Origin: CAG-390 sp964384555
GTDB lineage: Bacteria > Bacillota > Clostridia > Oscillospirales > CAG-272
Direction: 5' to 3'
Length of the DNA: 33,223 nucleotides
Assembly: GCA_964384555.1 (NCBI GenBank)
Contig: CAYLLA010000017.1
Location: 1-33,223 of the forward strand
Part shown: piece by piece, positions 1-7,726 of the stretch
Position numbering within the stretch: position 1 is the first letter of the stretch
Layout: the number at the start of each line of letters is the position of its first letter
Program-made: the position numbers and the translations under genes
The notes under the pieces: model-generated
Database searches by the model: none
The model's input: only the letters and a program-made list of their open reading frames with translations
What the model was told of the DNA's origin: nothing

Positions 1-90
1 AAGCGAGCATATCGGGCAGGGGCATTTGCGCCGCGCATCCTCCGTGCGGCCAAAGTGCTCTTTTATCGGTATCGTGTAGATCTGTTGCAT
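1..90 (-). CDS. DUF6062-like protein, N-terminal fragment (gene runs off the window)
   Basis: Only the first 30 codons are inside the window. They begin at an ATG (complement of 88-90), preceded on the minus strand by a GGAGAGG ribosome binding site 5 bases upstream. The peptide starts MQQIYTIPIKEHFG and ends in a Cys-x-Cys-x-x-Cys cluster (CPCPICSL). The combination 'YTIPI..F....CPIC' near the N-terminus resembles the DUF6062 family of Clostridia, small cytosolic proteins of unknown function whose N-terminal cysteine pair may bind metal. The family call rests on this short stretch and my memory of the family. The rest of the gene is needed to confirm it. Confidence 0.55.
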   Translation of the reverse strand, partial: MQQIYTIPIKEHFGRTEDARRKCPCPICSL

Positions 91-143
91 GAGTCGCCTC
101 TCCGGTCTTTTTTATTTGATCTTTTGTTTTGCGGCAACCGTAC

Positions 144-172
144 TTGCACCGCCGCCGAAAATATTGTATAAT
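144..172 (+). promoter_or_regulatory. Candidate promoter for the glycosylase gene
   Basis: A perfect -10 box (TATAAT, 167-172) lies 17 bases after a weak -35 (TTGCAC, 144-149), reading toward the glycosylase gene about 165 bases downstream. The rest of 91-337 is AT-rich, divergent intergenic DNA with several other TATAAT-like strings on both strands and no credible gene. The promoter of the leftward DUF6062-like gene is probably also here, but I cannot place it. Confidence 0.35.
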
Positions 173-337
173 ATAGTCGGATGCCGCCGCACTCGGGCAC
201 GCCCGCGGCGGATCATCCTGAAAACAGCTATACCTTTGCAATATATAATTATATCATATTATACCGCTTGCAGGCAATAGCGAAATAAGATTTCTTACGA
301 TTTATTTTCATTTTTATTATAATACAGGAGCTTTGAC

Positions 338-1252
338 ATGGCAAATATCTACGGCTTGCCGCCCGCCCCGATCGATGCGGGTGAGGTTTGCGGCGTTCCG
401 TTTTTAAAACTCGGCGGAGTGGGGGATTTTGATCTTGCCGCCGTTATGGAGTGCGGGCAGTGCTTTCGCTTTTCCCGCGTTGTCGGCTCGCGCCATGAGT
501 GCGAATATTCGGGTGTGGCCGCGGGGCGTTTCATCTCGGTAGGGCAGGATGGCAACACACTTACGATCTATAACGTAAGCGCGGAGGAATATTCCTCACT
601 CTTTGCGCATTATCTCGGGCTTGATCTTGACTATTCCGCCGTAAAGCGGGATATCCTCTCCCGCTCGGATCGCGAGGTACTGCGGCGTGCCGTGGCTGTC
701 GGCGGCGGCATCAGGATACTGGCGCAGGAGCCGTGGGAGGCGCTCTGCTCCTTTATTATATCCCAAAATAACAACATTCCGCGCATACGCGGGCTTGTAC
801 GCGCGATATCGCGGGAGTATGGCACGCCGATAGACTGCGGCGGCATGGCGGCGCACGGCGCGGAGGATACAGAGTATGCATTCCCCACACCGCAGGCGCT
901 TGCGGCGGCGGGAGTCGAGGCACTGACGGCGCTTAAGACGGGCTTTCGCGCCAAGTACATATACGATGCCGCGTGCCGCGTTGCGGACGGCAGGCTCTCC
1001 CTGCCCGCTGTTGCCGCGGCGCCGACACCCGATGCGGCGGAGATGCTCATGACGGTATCCGGGGTGGGACCCAAGGTCGCGGCCTGCACACTGCTTTTCG
1101 GGTTTGCGCGGCTGGATGCTTTCCCGGTGGACGTTTGGATAAAAAGGGTCATAGCAAAGTACTTCCCGGGGGAATTTGATGCCGCGACCCTCGGTCCGTA
1201 TGCCGGCGTGGCACAGCAGTATTTGTTTTACTACGAAAGAGGACAGGGGTGA
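338..1252 (+). CDS. 8-oxoguanine DNA glycosylase / AP lyase, OGG1 type
   Basis: This is a base-excision-repair glycosylase of the helix-hairpin-helix GPD superfamily, OGG1 branch, predicted to remove 8-oxoguanine from DNA and cleave the abasic site. Residues about 20-115 match the OGG N-terminal domain (MECGQCFRF motif). Residues 142-150 carry the conserved SQNNNIPRI segment. The hairpin VSGVGPKVAAC supplies the catalytic lysine (K246), and FPVDVWIKR supplies the catalytic aspartate (D265). The 304-residue length is normal for clostridial OGG1-like enzymes. The ATG at 338 has CAGGAG 7 bases upstream. The gene is monocistronic, and its TGA stop directly abuts the palindrome array at 1253. MutY- or AlkA-type specificity is less likely, because the combination of this N-terminal domain with the lysine hairpin is typical of OGG1. 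Confidence 0.93.
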   Translation: MANIYGLPPAPIDAGEVCGVPFLKLGGVGDFDLAAVMECGQCFRFSRVVGSRHECEYSGVAAGRFISVGQDGNTLTIYNVSAEEYSSLFAHYLGLDLDYSAVKRDILSRSDREVLRRAVAVGGGIRILAQEPWEALCSFIISQNNNIPRIRGLVRAISREYGTPIDCGGMAAHGAEDTEYAFPTPQALAAAGVEALTALKTGFRAKYIYDAACRVADGRLSLPAVAAAPTPDAAEMLMTVSGVGPKVAACTLLFGFARLDAFPVDVWIKRVIAKYFPGEFDAATLGPYAGVAQQYLFYYERGQG

Positions 1253-1402
1253 GGCGCTGAGCGCAGTGATGTAGCGCGCGATGCGCGGAGTGGTGCCGGC
1301 GCTTTGCGCCGAGTGATATTTTGCGGCTCTCGCCGCAAAGTGATATGTTCCGCTCCGCGGAACGTGATATTCACGCTTCGCGTGCGATGCGGAAAAAATC
1401 CG
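1253..1402. repeat. Intergenic array of variable palindromes with a constant GTGATAT linker
   Basis: About six short hairpins follow one another directly after the glycosylase stop codon. Examples are GGCGC-ttt-GCGCC (about 1298-1310), TTGCGGC-tctc-GCCGCAA (1321-1338), GTTCCGC with GCGGAAC (1347-1363) and CACGC-ttc-GCGTG (1372-1384). The linker AGTGATAT or CGTGATAT recurs between them. Stem sequences differ from unit to unit but each stays self-complementary, while the linker is constant. Unit lengths of 20-27 bases are not multiples of three, so reading frames through the array are not genes. The array lies between two convergent genes and may also act as a terminator, though there is no T-run. 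It is the same kind of element as 31593-31775. Confidence 0.8.
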
Positions 1403-1465
1403 CAGGGGCGGCCTGTGGTGTCTGAAATCCGCAAAAATGTTATCTTACCGCGTTTGCATTCCCAA

Positions 1466-1987
1466 TTAAAAATGCAAACGATTCACGTCTTTCGCCATTG
1501 CCGTCAGCCGCGAGACATGCGCCGCTTCGTCACGCGCGATACGATACAGCAGATCGGCGGCGGGCAGCTGTCCCATCCGCTCGGCAAGCTCCCAAAGGTT
1601 CAGGTAACGCCGCCGCGAGTCATCCTCCGCCCGCAGATCCTCCTCGATCGTTTGTGCCGCCGTCTGCTGTGTGCGGCAGTCGCACTCGCGCCCGACCCGT
1701 ATTCCGCCGCGGCCGCGAACGGCACAGCGCAGGCTTGGGTCGCCGCCAAGGCGCAAAATAAGCTCACCCAGCAGCCTGAAATGCCGCATCTCATCCATGG
1801 CTATCTCGTCAAACAGCTCGGAGAGCCGAGGCAGGACCGGCGCAAACATTATGCTTTGATAAATATATTCCGAGATCGCCCAAAGCTCGTGGGCACGTGC
1901 CGCCCCAAGTTCGCAGGCAAGGCGGCAGTTTTTTGTTGTTCCGTCAAGCGGCGGATACGGCTCTCGCCGGATATCGATATCATTCAT
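1466..1987 (-). CDS. Ferritin-like (rubrerythrin-related) di-iron domain protein
   Basis: This 173-residue protein is predicted to fold as a four-helix ferritin-like bundle. Candidate metal ligands fall at the expected positions: E40 in helix A, E66-x-x-H69 (DEMRH) in helix B, E115 or E116 in helix C, and E154-x-x-H157 (DEAAH) in helix D. The N-terminal YPPL and the LGELILRLGGDP segment resemble a clostridial ferritin-like family usually annotated as rubrerythrin or bacterioferritin-like. There is no rubredoxin domain. Likely roles are iron handling or oxidative-stress protection in the cytosol, but the substrate cannot be read from sequence. A CxC-containing loop (C102, C104) separates helices B and C. 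The ATG at 1987 has ACGGAG about 10 bases upstream. The gene is transcribed toward the glycosylase gene and away from the MoxR operon. Confidence 0.82.
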   Translation of the reverse strand: MNDIDIRREPYPPLDGTTKNCRLACELGAARAHELWAISEYIYQSIMFAPVLPRLSELFDEIAMDEMRHFRLLGELILRLGGDPSLRCAVRGRGGIRVGRECDCRTQQTAAQTIEEDLRAEDDSRRRYLNLWELAERMGQLPAADLLYRIARDEAAHVSRLTAMAKDVNRLHF

Positions 1988-2070
1988 TTTTGTTCGCTCC
2001 GTTATCTCATGCTTTTGTTATCAGTTTATGCGGTGTGAACAAAAAAGTTCGGCGGGTCGAGAAAAAGCTG

Positions 2071-2099
2071 TTGACAATCGCATGACTGCATGGTATAAT
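2071..2099 (+). promoter_or_regulatory. Strong sigma-A promoter of the MoxR operon
   Basis: A perfect TTGACA (2071-2076) and a perfect TATAAT (2094-2099) are separated by exactly 17 bases, about 80 bases before the MoxR start codon. Its orientation and position make it the promoter of the three-gene operon that ends at 5958. Confidence 0.92.
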
Positions 2100-2180
2100 T
2101 AAAGTACAGACACCGCCCGCGGTGTGCCAACCCACATGGAATAAATAACGGATCTGTATCCGATCTTTACGGAGGCAAAA

Positions 2181-3137
2181 ATGGATATTCGCGATGTTGC
2201 GGCACTCGGCAGTGCCATTTGCAAAAACATATCCTCGGTCATACTCGGCAAGGAGGCAGAGGTGCGGCTTATCGTCAACGCGCTCCTCTCGGGCGGGCAT
2301 GTACTGCTTGATGATATCCCCGGCACCGGAAAGACCTCCCTCGCGCGTGCGCTGGCGCGGTCGATGGACGGCATGGTAAAGCGCATTCAGTTCACGCCGG
2401 ATCTTTTGCCGTCCGATGTTACCGGTATCAACTTTTTTGATCAAAAGTCGGGCGAGTTCGTTTTTCGTCCCGGCCCGGTGTTTACAAATGTTCTTATCGC
2501 CGATGAGATAAACCGCACCACTCCCCGCACGCAGTCGGCACTGCTTGAGTGCATGGGTGAGGGTCAAACCACGGTGGATGGCGTGACCTATCGACTTGAG
2601 CCTCCGTTTTTTGTTATTGCAACGCAAAACCCCATAGAATCGCTGGGTACTTTCCCACTGCCGGAGGCGCAGTGTGACCGTTTTTTTATGAAGCTGTCGC
2701 TTGGCTATCCGGATCGCGATGCCGAGCTTTCAATGATGGATATACACGGCGGCGCATCCACCCCGCTCGATACCCTCGCTTCTGTTTGCACGCGCGATGA
2801 GGTCCGTTCGGCCACCGAGGCCACAAAGCAGGTCGGTGTATCCGACTCGGTGCGCGATTATATCCTGCGCATCGTTACCGCCACGCGTGAGAGCGAGCGC
2901 ATAAGAGTAGGCGCCAGCCCGCGCGGTACGCTTGCACTGCTTGCCGCCTCTCGCACCGCCGCCGCCATGGATGGGCGGGATTATGTCATCCCGGATGACG
3001 TCAAGGGGGTAGCCGTGCCGGTGCTCTCTCACCGCATCATCGCCGCCGCGCAGGGCACGGCCGGCTTTACCGGATCAAACGAGCGGCTGATAGAATTTTT
3101 GCTTGATACCGTTGCAGTCCCGCTCGGCGATGCTTGA
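2181..3137 (+). CDS. MoxR-family AAA+ ATPase
   Basis: This AAA+ ATPase of the MoxR family (318 residues, normal length) is cytosolic and chaperone-like. It shows Walker A GTGKT at 48-52, Walker B/sensor region LIADEINR around 105-112, the MoxR signature LLECMGEGQTTVDG near 121-134, and the ATQNPIE motif. MoxR proteins typically work with DUF58 (VWA-like) proteins in maturing or assembling envelope or secreted proteins. The next gene is exactly such a partner, which supports the call. The ATG at 2181 is preceded by ACGGAGG 6-7 bases upstream. It is the first gene of the operon, behind a consensus promoter. Confidence 0.95.
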   Translation: MDIRDVAALGSAICKNISSVILGKEAEVRLIVNALLSGGHVLLDDIPGTGKTSLARALARSMDGMVKRIQFTPDLLPSDVTGINFFDQKSGEFVFRPGPVFTNVLIADEINRTTPRTQSALLECMGEGQTTVDGVTYRLEPPFFVIATQNPIESLGTFPLPEAQCDRFFMKLSLGYPDRDAELSMMDIHGGASTPLDTLASVCTRDEVRSATEATKQVGVSDSVRDYILRIVTATRESERIRVGASPRGTLALLAASRTAAAMDGRDYVIPDDVKGVAVPVLSHRIIAAAQGTAGFTGSNERLIEFLLDTVAVPLGDA

Positions 3138-3198
3138 GCAAGCTTAGGCATTTTGCCGCCACCCCGATAAAGTAAAGATCACGGAAAGGAGCACGGTC

Positions 3199-4392
3199 TT
3201 GCTGTTTTTAGCTGTTCTTTTGGCTCTTGTAGCCGCCGTTGTGGCCGAGTATATGATATACAAAAAGCACGCGTTTGACTCGCTCAAATACAAGGCGACC
3301 TTTTCCGCGCCTGAGGTGGTAGTGGGGGACGATGTTTATCTTTACGAGGAGATACGCAACGAGGGGCGTTTGCCGATCCCATTTATCAAGATCGATACCG
3401 ATCTGCCGGATGGGCTTGAATTTACGCTTATCGAGACCGACCGCGAGCGCGGCGGCAAAAAGGTAAGCTCCACACAGTCTATACAATCGATATTTGTGCT
3501 TCACAGTAATTCCCGCGTGCGCCGCCGTTGGCGTGTTCACGCCCGCGTGCGCGGCGAATATCACCTGCCCGGTGTTGTGGTAAGCGTTGGGGATGTGCTG
3601 GGGCTTAATACCGTTTCCCGCAGGCTTGAGGTGTCGGAGGGGGGCCGCAGCTCTACCGTTGTCCTGCCGCTTGCAAGATATGTTACCGATGCCGATGTAT
3701 CCTCGCGCTTGTTGAGCGGCGATATACTGTCAGCGCTCTGTCCCGTGACCGACCCGCAGATGATATGCGGCTCGCGCGAATATACGAGCTTTGACCCCAT
3801 GAATCGCATAAATTGGAAATCCACCGCCGTGCACGGCAAGCTGATGGTCAATATTGAGGAGCGCACTGTGCGCCGCCGTTTTTCGGTGCTTTTGAATATG
3901 AATTCAACTGCTATCGAACAGCGCCCGCAAACGCCCTCCGCACCTGAGCTTATTGAGCGGTGCATAACGGTATGCGCATCACTTTTTGATCGCATCGCCG
4001 CGGATGAGATGCCCGCGCGCTTGTTTGTTAACGCGCCGCCGCCAGAGGATTCAAGCGCCGAGCTTTTGTCGGTAGAGGATCGGGGCGATATTGCCGTTTA
4101 CGGCCCGTGGCGCGGGCGGCTTCAGACGATCGATATATTGCGTACACTGGCGCGCCTGCCCATGCAGATATCACTGCCGCCGGAGCGCATGTTTGACTAT
4201 ATCGCCGCCTCGCCCGAGCTTTTCGGGGAGAATGAAAATCTTGTGGTGATATCCGCATATATCGACGGGCGTATGCTCAACTTTGAGCGCGTGCTGCGCT
4301 CGCGTGGGATCAATATGATATTTTACATCACATCCACTCGTAACGAGGCGGGTGTTATCCCCGGGGACGTGCGCGTGATATTTGAGCGTTAA
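3199..4392 (+). CDS. DUF58 domain-containing protein (MoxR partner), TTG start
   Basis: This 397-residue protein starts with one N-terminal hydrophobic helix (residues 1-20) and continues with a beta-rich region. The DUF58 signature lies at about 193-221 (REYTSFDPMNRINWKS, then the L-M-V-N-I-E-E stretch). Proteins of this family contain a VWA-like fold and are encoded next to MoxR ATPases, as here. The start is TTG at 3199: an AAGGAG Shine-Dalgarno lies 7 bases upstream and no in-frame ATG gives a better N-terminus. The gap from the MoxR gene is 61 bases with no terminator. The client of the MoxR/DUF58 pair is unknown. The third gene is the best candidate partner. Confidence 0.92.
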   Translation: MLFLAVLLALVAAVVAEYMIYKKHAFDSLKYKATFSAPEVVVGDDVYLYEEIRNEGRLPIPFIKIDTDLPDGLEFTLIETDRERGGKKVSSTQSIQSIFVLHSNSRVRRRWRVHARVRGEYHLPGVVVSVGDVLGLNTVSRRLEVSEGGRSSTVVLPLARYVTDADVSSRLLSGDILSALCPVTDPQMICGSREYTSFDPMNRINWKSTAVHGKLMVNIEERTVRRRFSVLLNMNSTAIEQRPQTPSAPELIERCITVCASLFDRIAADEMPARLFVNAPPPEDSSAELLSVEDRGDIAVYGPWRGRLQTIDILRTLARLPMQISLPPERMFDYIAASPELFGENENLVVISAYIDGRMLNFERVLRSRGINMIFYITSTRNEAGVIPGDVRVIFER

Positions 4393-4467
4393 GGTCATCT
4401 TATATCTTATTATATCAGTTTTTTTAGTTCAAAAGCTCAAAAACAGTCTGTATCGGGAGGTGACGGT

Positions 4468-5958
4468 ATGAAAAAGCGTGATAGGATCAGCGAGGCTTCC
4501 TTTATTGAGCGGTTGCGCCCGCTCGGTGTCCTCTCGCTCTTTTTTGTGGCCTCTGTTTGGACGGTCGGAATATACGTTGCCTACGGTGTGGGCTTTTTGG
4601 GGTGGCTGACCGGTGCCGCCGTCTTTGGCGTGGGGTACGGAGTGATGGCGCTTTGGGCGCGTATCACCCACCGCACACGCGAGGAGGATGGCGACAGCGG
4701 ATATGAGTCCGGCGGGCGGCATTTCAGCCTCGGCGCGGCCGCCGTTCCATTGGCATTGGCCGTGGTCGCCGGTCTTTTTGTGCGCAGCTTTGCGGCGCGG
4801 ATGGAATATCTTTATGCCATGAACACCGTTGGCGCGTACTACGACCCGGATTCGGTACTGCCGTATTTTGTTATGGCGCTGTTCCTCTTCCTTTGGATAT
4901 TCGGCACGGTGCTTTGGTTCATACCGACAGAGAGGCTCTTTTCACACCGCACGGCCACGATATCGGTCGCCGTGGCTTTTATCGGCTTTTGCTACAGCTA
5001 TATGGTCGGTGAGGGCAACGTGGCGGCGGGGCTTTGCTTTATCGGCTATATCTTTACCACCGCGGTGGGGCTGAATCAGCGTTCCCTTACCCGCAGCTAC
5101 CGCGGGACGGTCATGGCCTTGGTATCAACGCGTGCGCGGCTGTATAACATTCGCCTTGTTTGCATCTTTTGCGCGGCGGTGTTGCTTATGTCCTTTGCGG
5201 GATGGGTGGTAGTGGTCGGTATCGGCACGATCGTTCGCGCCATCCTTTATATCATGGTGCATGCCGAGGTCTCCTCCGGCGGTACCGACGGGCTTGATCC
5301 ACCGTCGGCCACGGAGAGTGCATCGCTGTTCAATATGTATGTTTTCGGTGCGCATGAGGCGGATGATACCGCAAATTACTACGCGTTCTGCATTTTCGCG
5401 GTAATAGCCGTGCTGGCGCTGATAGTATTTATCTTCCGCCGCGCGAGAGATGTGCGCCGCCTCATTGAGGCGGTAAAGGCGCTTTGCCTGCGATTGATAG
5501 ATTTTATCTTTTCCCCGATCACCGCAAACCTGCCCTTTTTCGTTGCAAACATGCGGCGGGAGAGTGACGATAACTGCACCTTTGAGGATGACGAGGAGAG
5601 ACTCACCTCCGACCCCAAGATAGGGCACGGCAAAAAATACGAGCGCGCACGGCGCACAAAGCGCGACTTTTTGGCGGGGCTTAAGGCCGAGCGCACAGAA
5701 GCGGATCGCCTTTGCTATGCCTACGCAGTGTATGTTTCGCAAATGCGCGAGATACCGCAGTTGATCAAGCGCAGTGATACCGCGCGCGAGCTTTCAAAAA
5801 AAGTTCGCCACAGTCGCGCCGGTGGGGATGCCGATATGATCGACGTTACACACGCCTTTGAGCGCGCAAAATATTCTGGTGATATCGACCCCGCCGAGGC
5901 GCGTGCCGCAACGGATAAGCTCTGTCGAGTGGTCCTTCGCAATATCGGAGAGGAATAA
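4468..5958 (+). CDS. Multi-pass membrane protein with DUF4129-like C-terminus
   Basis: The protein has 496 residues with roughly eight hydrophobic segments over the first 340, then a basic, cytosolic C-terminal region. The tail ends in a FERAKYSGDIDPAEARAATD segment, similar to the DUF4129 tail found in TgpA-like membrane transglutaminases that commonly follow MoxR and DUF58 genes. No transglutaminase core (the Cys-His-Asp domain) is visible, so this looks like the membrane scaffold without the enzyme. The ATG at 4468 is preceded by GGGAGGTGA. It completes the operon and may anchor the MoxR/DUF58 machinery. The function is inferred from context only, and the DUF4129 match is by eye. Confidence 0.72.
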   Translation: MKKRDRISEASFIERLRPLGVLSLFFVASVWTVGIYVAYGVGFLGWLTGAAVFGVGYGVMALWARITHRTREEDGDSGYESGGRHFSLGAAAVPLALAVVAGLFVRSFAARMEYLYAMNTVGAYYDPDSVLPYFVMALFLFLWIFGTVLWFIPTERLFSHRTATISVAVAFIGFCYSYMVGEGNVAAGLCFIGYIFTTAVGLNQRSLTRSYRGTVMALVSTRARLYNIRLVCIFCAAVLLMSFAGWVVVVGIGTIVRAILYIMVHAEVSSGGTDGLDPPSATESASLFNMYVFGAHEADDTANYYAFCIFAVIAVLALIVFIFRRARDVRRLIEAVKALCLRLIDFIFSPITANLPFFVANMRRESDDNCTFEDDEERLTSDPKIGHGKKYERARRTKRDFLAGLKAERTEADRLCYAYAVYVSQMREIPQLIKRSDTARELSKKVRHSRAGGDADMIDVTHAFERAKYSGDIDPAEARAATDKLCRVVLRNIGEE

Positions 5959-6042
5959 GAGCGCCGCGGGGCGTCAACACTAATGTCGCCCGAAAAGAAA
6001 AAATCAAATAATAAATTCAAAAAACAAAAAAGCTTACCCGTT

Positions 6043-6088
6043 TGTGAGTTCGCAAGCTTCCTCACATAAAACAAAACTAAAGCAGGAG
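6043..6088 (+). promoter_or_regulatory. Probable preQ1-I riboswitch controlling queT
   Basis: A 6-bp stem TGTGAG/CTCACA (6043-6048 with 6061-6066) closes a 12-base loop TTCGCAAGCTTC. It is followed by an A-rich tail ending AACTAA, as in class I preQ1 aptamers (stem, GTTC...AGC loop, ATAAAA-AACTAA tail). A pseudoknot can form between GCTT (6056-6059) and AAGC (6080-6083), directly next to an AGGAG Shine-Dalgarno at 6084-6088. The downstream gene is a QueT-type transporter, a known preQ1-controlled family. Ligand binding would be expected to hide the Shine-Dalgarno and lower translation. The aptamer match was made by eye, not by covariance model. Confidence 0.72.
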
Positions 6089-6089
6089 T

Positions 6090-6109
6090 GGGAACGCCTG
6101 TCCGTTCCC
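6090..6109 (+). promoter_or_regulatory. Hairpin between the preQ1 aptamer and the queT start
   Basis: GGGAACG (6090-6096) pairs perfectly with CGTTCCC (6103-6109) around a 6-base loop. No T-run follows, so it is not an intrinsic terminator. It sits between AGGAG (6084-6088) and the ATG at 6122. It could loop out the excess distance, or the weaker GAAAG at 6110-6114 may be the working ribosome binding site. Confidence 0.6.
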
Positions 6110-6121
6110 GAAAGATCAAAA

Positions 6122-6613
6122 ATGAAAAAACAGCAAAACTGGGTCCGCACCCTTTGCCGCGCGGCCATGATCGCCGCGCTCTACACCATCTTTACGCTTA
6201 TCTCGGGTGCCATGGGACTGGCAGGGGGAGTGATCCAGTTTAGGATATCCGAGGCCTTTTGCATACTCGGTATATTTACTCCGTCAGCCATTCCCGGCAT
6301 AGCTGTGGGATGTCTTTTGTCAAATCTCCTGGTCGGCGGTGCGATGTGGGATATCATCCTCGGCTCTGCGGCCTCCTTTATAGGAATGCTCGGTCTGCGC
6401 GCCCTGCGGCGCTTCCCCTATATTGCGCCACTGCCATATGTGCTGGCAAACGTGATAACAGTGCCGCTCGTTTTGCGCTTTGTTTACGCCACCGAGGGAG
6501 CTTTGCCGTATTTTATGCTGACGGTGGGCATCGGCGAGGTCGTGTGTGCATGGATAGGCGGCGGTCTGCTTTATGCGGCACTGCGGCGGCATGCGGGACG
6601 ACTTTTTGCCTGA
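6122..6613 (+). CDS. queT: QueT family queuosine-precursor transporter
   Basis: This small integral membrane protein (163 residues, normal for the family) is predicted to take up a queuosine precursor as the substrate-binding component of an ECF-type transporter. After a short basic N-terminus it carries about five or six hydrophobic helices. The motifs GGVIQFRISEAF and PSAIPGIAVGCLLSNLL are characteristic of QueT (COG4708). An upstream in-frame GTG at 6044 lies inside the riboswitch stem, so I place the start at ATG 6122, which also gives the typical N-terminus. No ECF energising genes are nearby, as is usual for group II ECF systems. Regulation is probably by the preQ1 aptamer immediately upstream. 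Confidence 0.9.
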   Translation: MKKQQNWVRTLCRAAMIAALYTIFTLISGAMGLAGGVIQFRISEAFCILGIFTPSAIPGIAVGCLLSNLLVGGAMWDIILGSAASFIGMLGLRALRRFPYIAPLPYVLANVITVPLVLRFVYATEGALPYFMLTVGIGEVVCAWIGGGLLYAALRRHAGRLFA

Positions 6614-6718
6614 TGCGGCACGGTTTCGTCCGAGTTTATCTATCAAGATCTATGATATTACATAACCAAGCTATCTAAAAGCTAAACGCCGTAAAAAATA
6701 AAAGGGCAGTGCAGTGGA

Positions 6719-7609
6719 ATGAACATTTTATATTTCAGATATGCGCTTGAGATCGCCGAGTGCGGGTCGCTAAGCCGCGCCGCAGAGCGGTTGTATATAG
6801 GTCAGCCAAACCTCAGCCGCGCCATGCGCGAGCTTGAGGGGGCGCTGGGGACAGAGCTGTTTGAGCGTTCCTCACGCGGTATGGTACCAACGCCGGACGG
6901 AGAGGTCTTTTTGCAGTATGCAAAAAAGATACTGACCGAGGTGGATGCCGTTGAGGTCATGTTTAAAAACGGAGTGGTAAAAAAACAGCGGTTTTCGCTG
7001 TCAGCCCCCGCGGCGGGATATATATCCGAGGCATTTGCTACGCTTAGCCTATCCTTTGATGCCGCGGCATCCTTGGAGGTCACCTGCCGTGAGGCGGAGA
7101 GCCAAGAAAACATTGCCGCAGTGGCGGACGGTGAGTGCGCACTGGGCATAATAAGATATGATGCGCGGCAGGATAAGTTCCATAAAACAAGGCTTGACGG
7201 GCGCGGGATAAACTATGAGTTGATAGGCGAATTTGAGCCTGTTGTGATATGCTCGGCGGCCTCCCCGGCGGCGAGCGGCGCGGGACTCTCCGGGCTTATC
7301 GAGGTCAGCTGTGCGGCAATGTCAATGCCGCTGTTGCCATCGGGGGAGGACGGCACCGAGTGCGGGCGGCTGTTTCTTTCGGATCGCGCGGCATGCCTTG
7401 ATGTGCTGTCGCAAAACCCGGGCACGTTTATGTGGTCATCGCCGGAGCCGGAGGGGGCGCTGGCACAGCACGGGCTAACACAGGTCTGCCCCGCCGCACG
7501 CGGCAGGATATTTAAGGATGTTATGATCAACCGTGCCGATCACAGCCTATCCGAGCTTGAAAAAAACTTTATCTCCGAGCTTTGTCGCATCCGCCGCGAG
7601 CTGTTTTGA
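6719..7609 (+). CDS. LysR family transcriptional regulator
   Basis: This 296-residue protein has the LysR architecture. An N-terminal winged helix-turn-helix spans about 1-65 (ALEIAECGSLSRAAERLYIG, then QPNLSRAMRELE and LFERSSRG), followed by a two-lobed effector-binding domain. The helix-turn-helix is well conserved. The effector domain is divergent and gives no hint of the ligand. The gene follows queT on the same strand after 105 bases and is not divergent from any gene, so its target cannot be inferred from the usual LysR arrangement. The start ATG (6719) has only a modest AAAGGG about 12 bases upstream. It ends 48 bases before a bidirectional terminator. Confidence 0.92.
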   Translation: MNILYFRYALEIAECGSLSRAAERLYIGQPNLSRAMRELEGALGTELFERSSRGMVPTPDGEVFLQYAKKILTEVDAVEVMFKNGVVKKQRFSLSAPAAGYISEAFATLSLSFDAAASLEVTCREAESQENIAAVADGECALGIIRYDARQDKFHKTRLDGRGINYELIGEFEPVVICSAASPAASGAGLSGLIEVSCAAMSMPLLPSGEDGTECGRLFLSDRAACLDVLSQNPGTFMWSSPEPEGALAQHGLTQVCPAARGRIFKDVMINRADHSLSELEKNFISELCRIRRELF

Positions 7610-7656
7610 TGCCGCGCGGCACGGCGCTCCGATCATACGGATCATACGATCAAATA

Positions 7657-7695
7657 AAAAACGCACATCGAAGCTGTTGCTCGATGTGCGTTTTT
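7657..7695. terminator. Bidirectional intrinsic terminator between lysR and asparaginase
   Basis: A perfect 15-bp stem (AAAAACGCACATCGA with TCGATGTGCGTTTTT) closes a 9-base loop. The A-run on one side and T-run on the other make it work in both directions. It lies between the ends of two convergent genes. Confidence 0.9.
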
Positions 7696-7726
7696 GCGTG
7701 TTGTATTTTATTTTGCGCGGGGAAGG

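Noticed and set aside
89..280. Small ORF at the left edge
   Set aside because: It is antisense to the DUF6062-like start, runs through AT-rich promoter DNA, and has no ribosome site.
318..323. TATAAT just before the glycosylase ribosome site as its promoter
   Set aside because: Transcription would begin inside the ribosome site, and the -35 match is poor.
1304..2038. Open frame on the plus strand through the palindrome array and over the ferritin-like gene
   Set aside because: The minus-strand gene has conserved metal ligands. This frame begins inside repeats and has no ribosome site.
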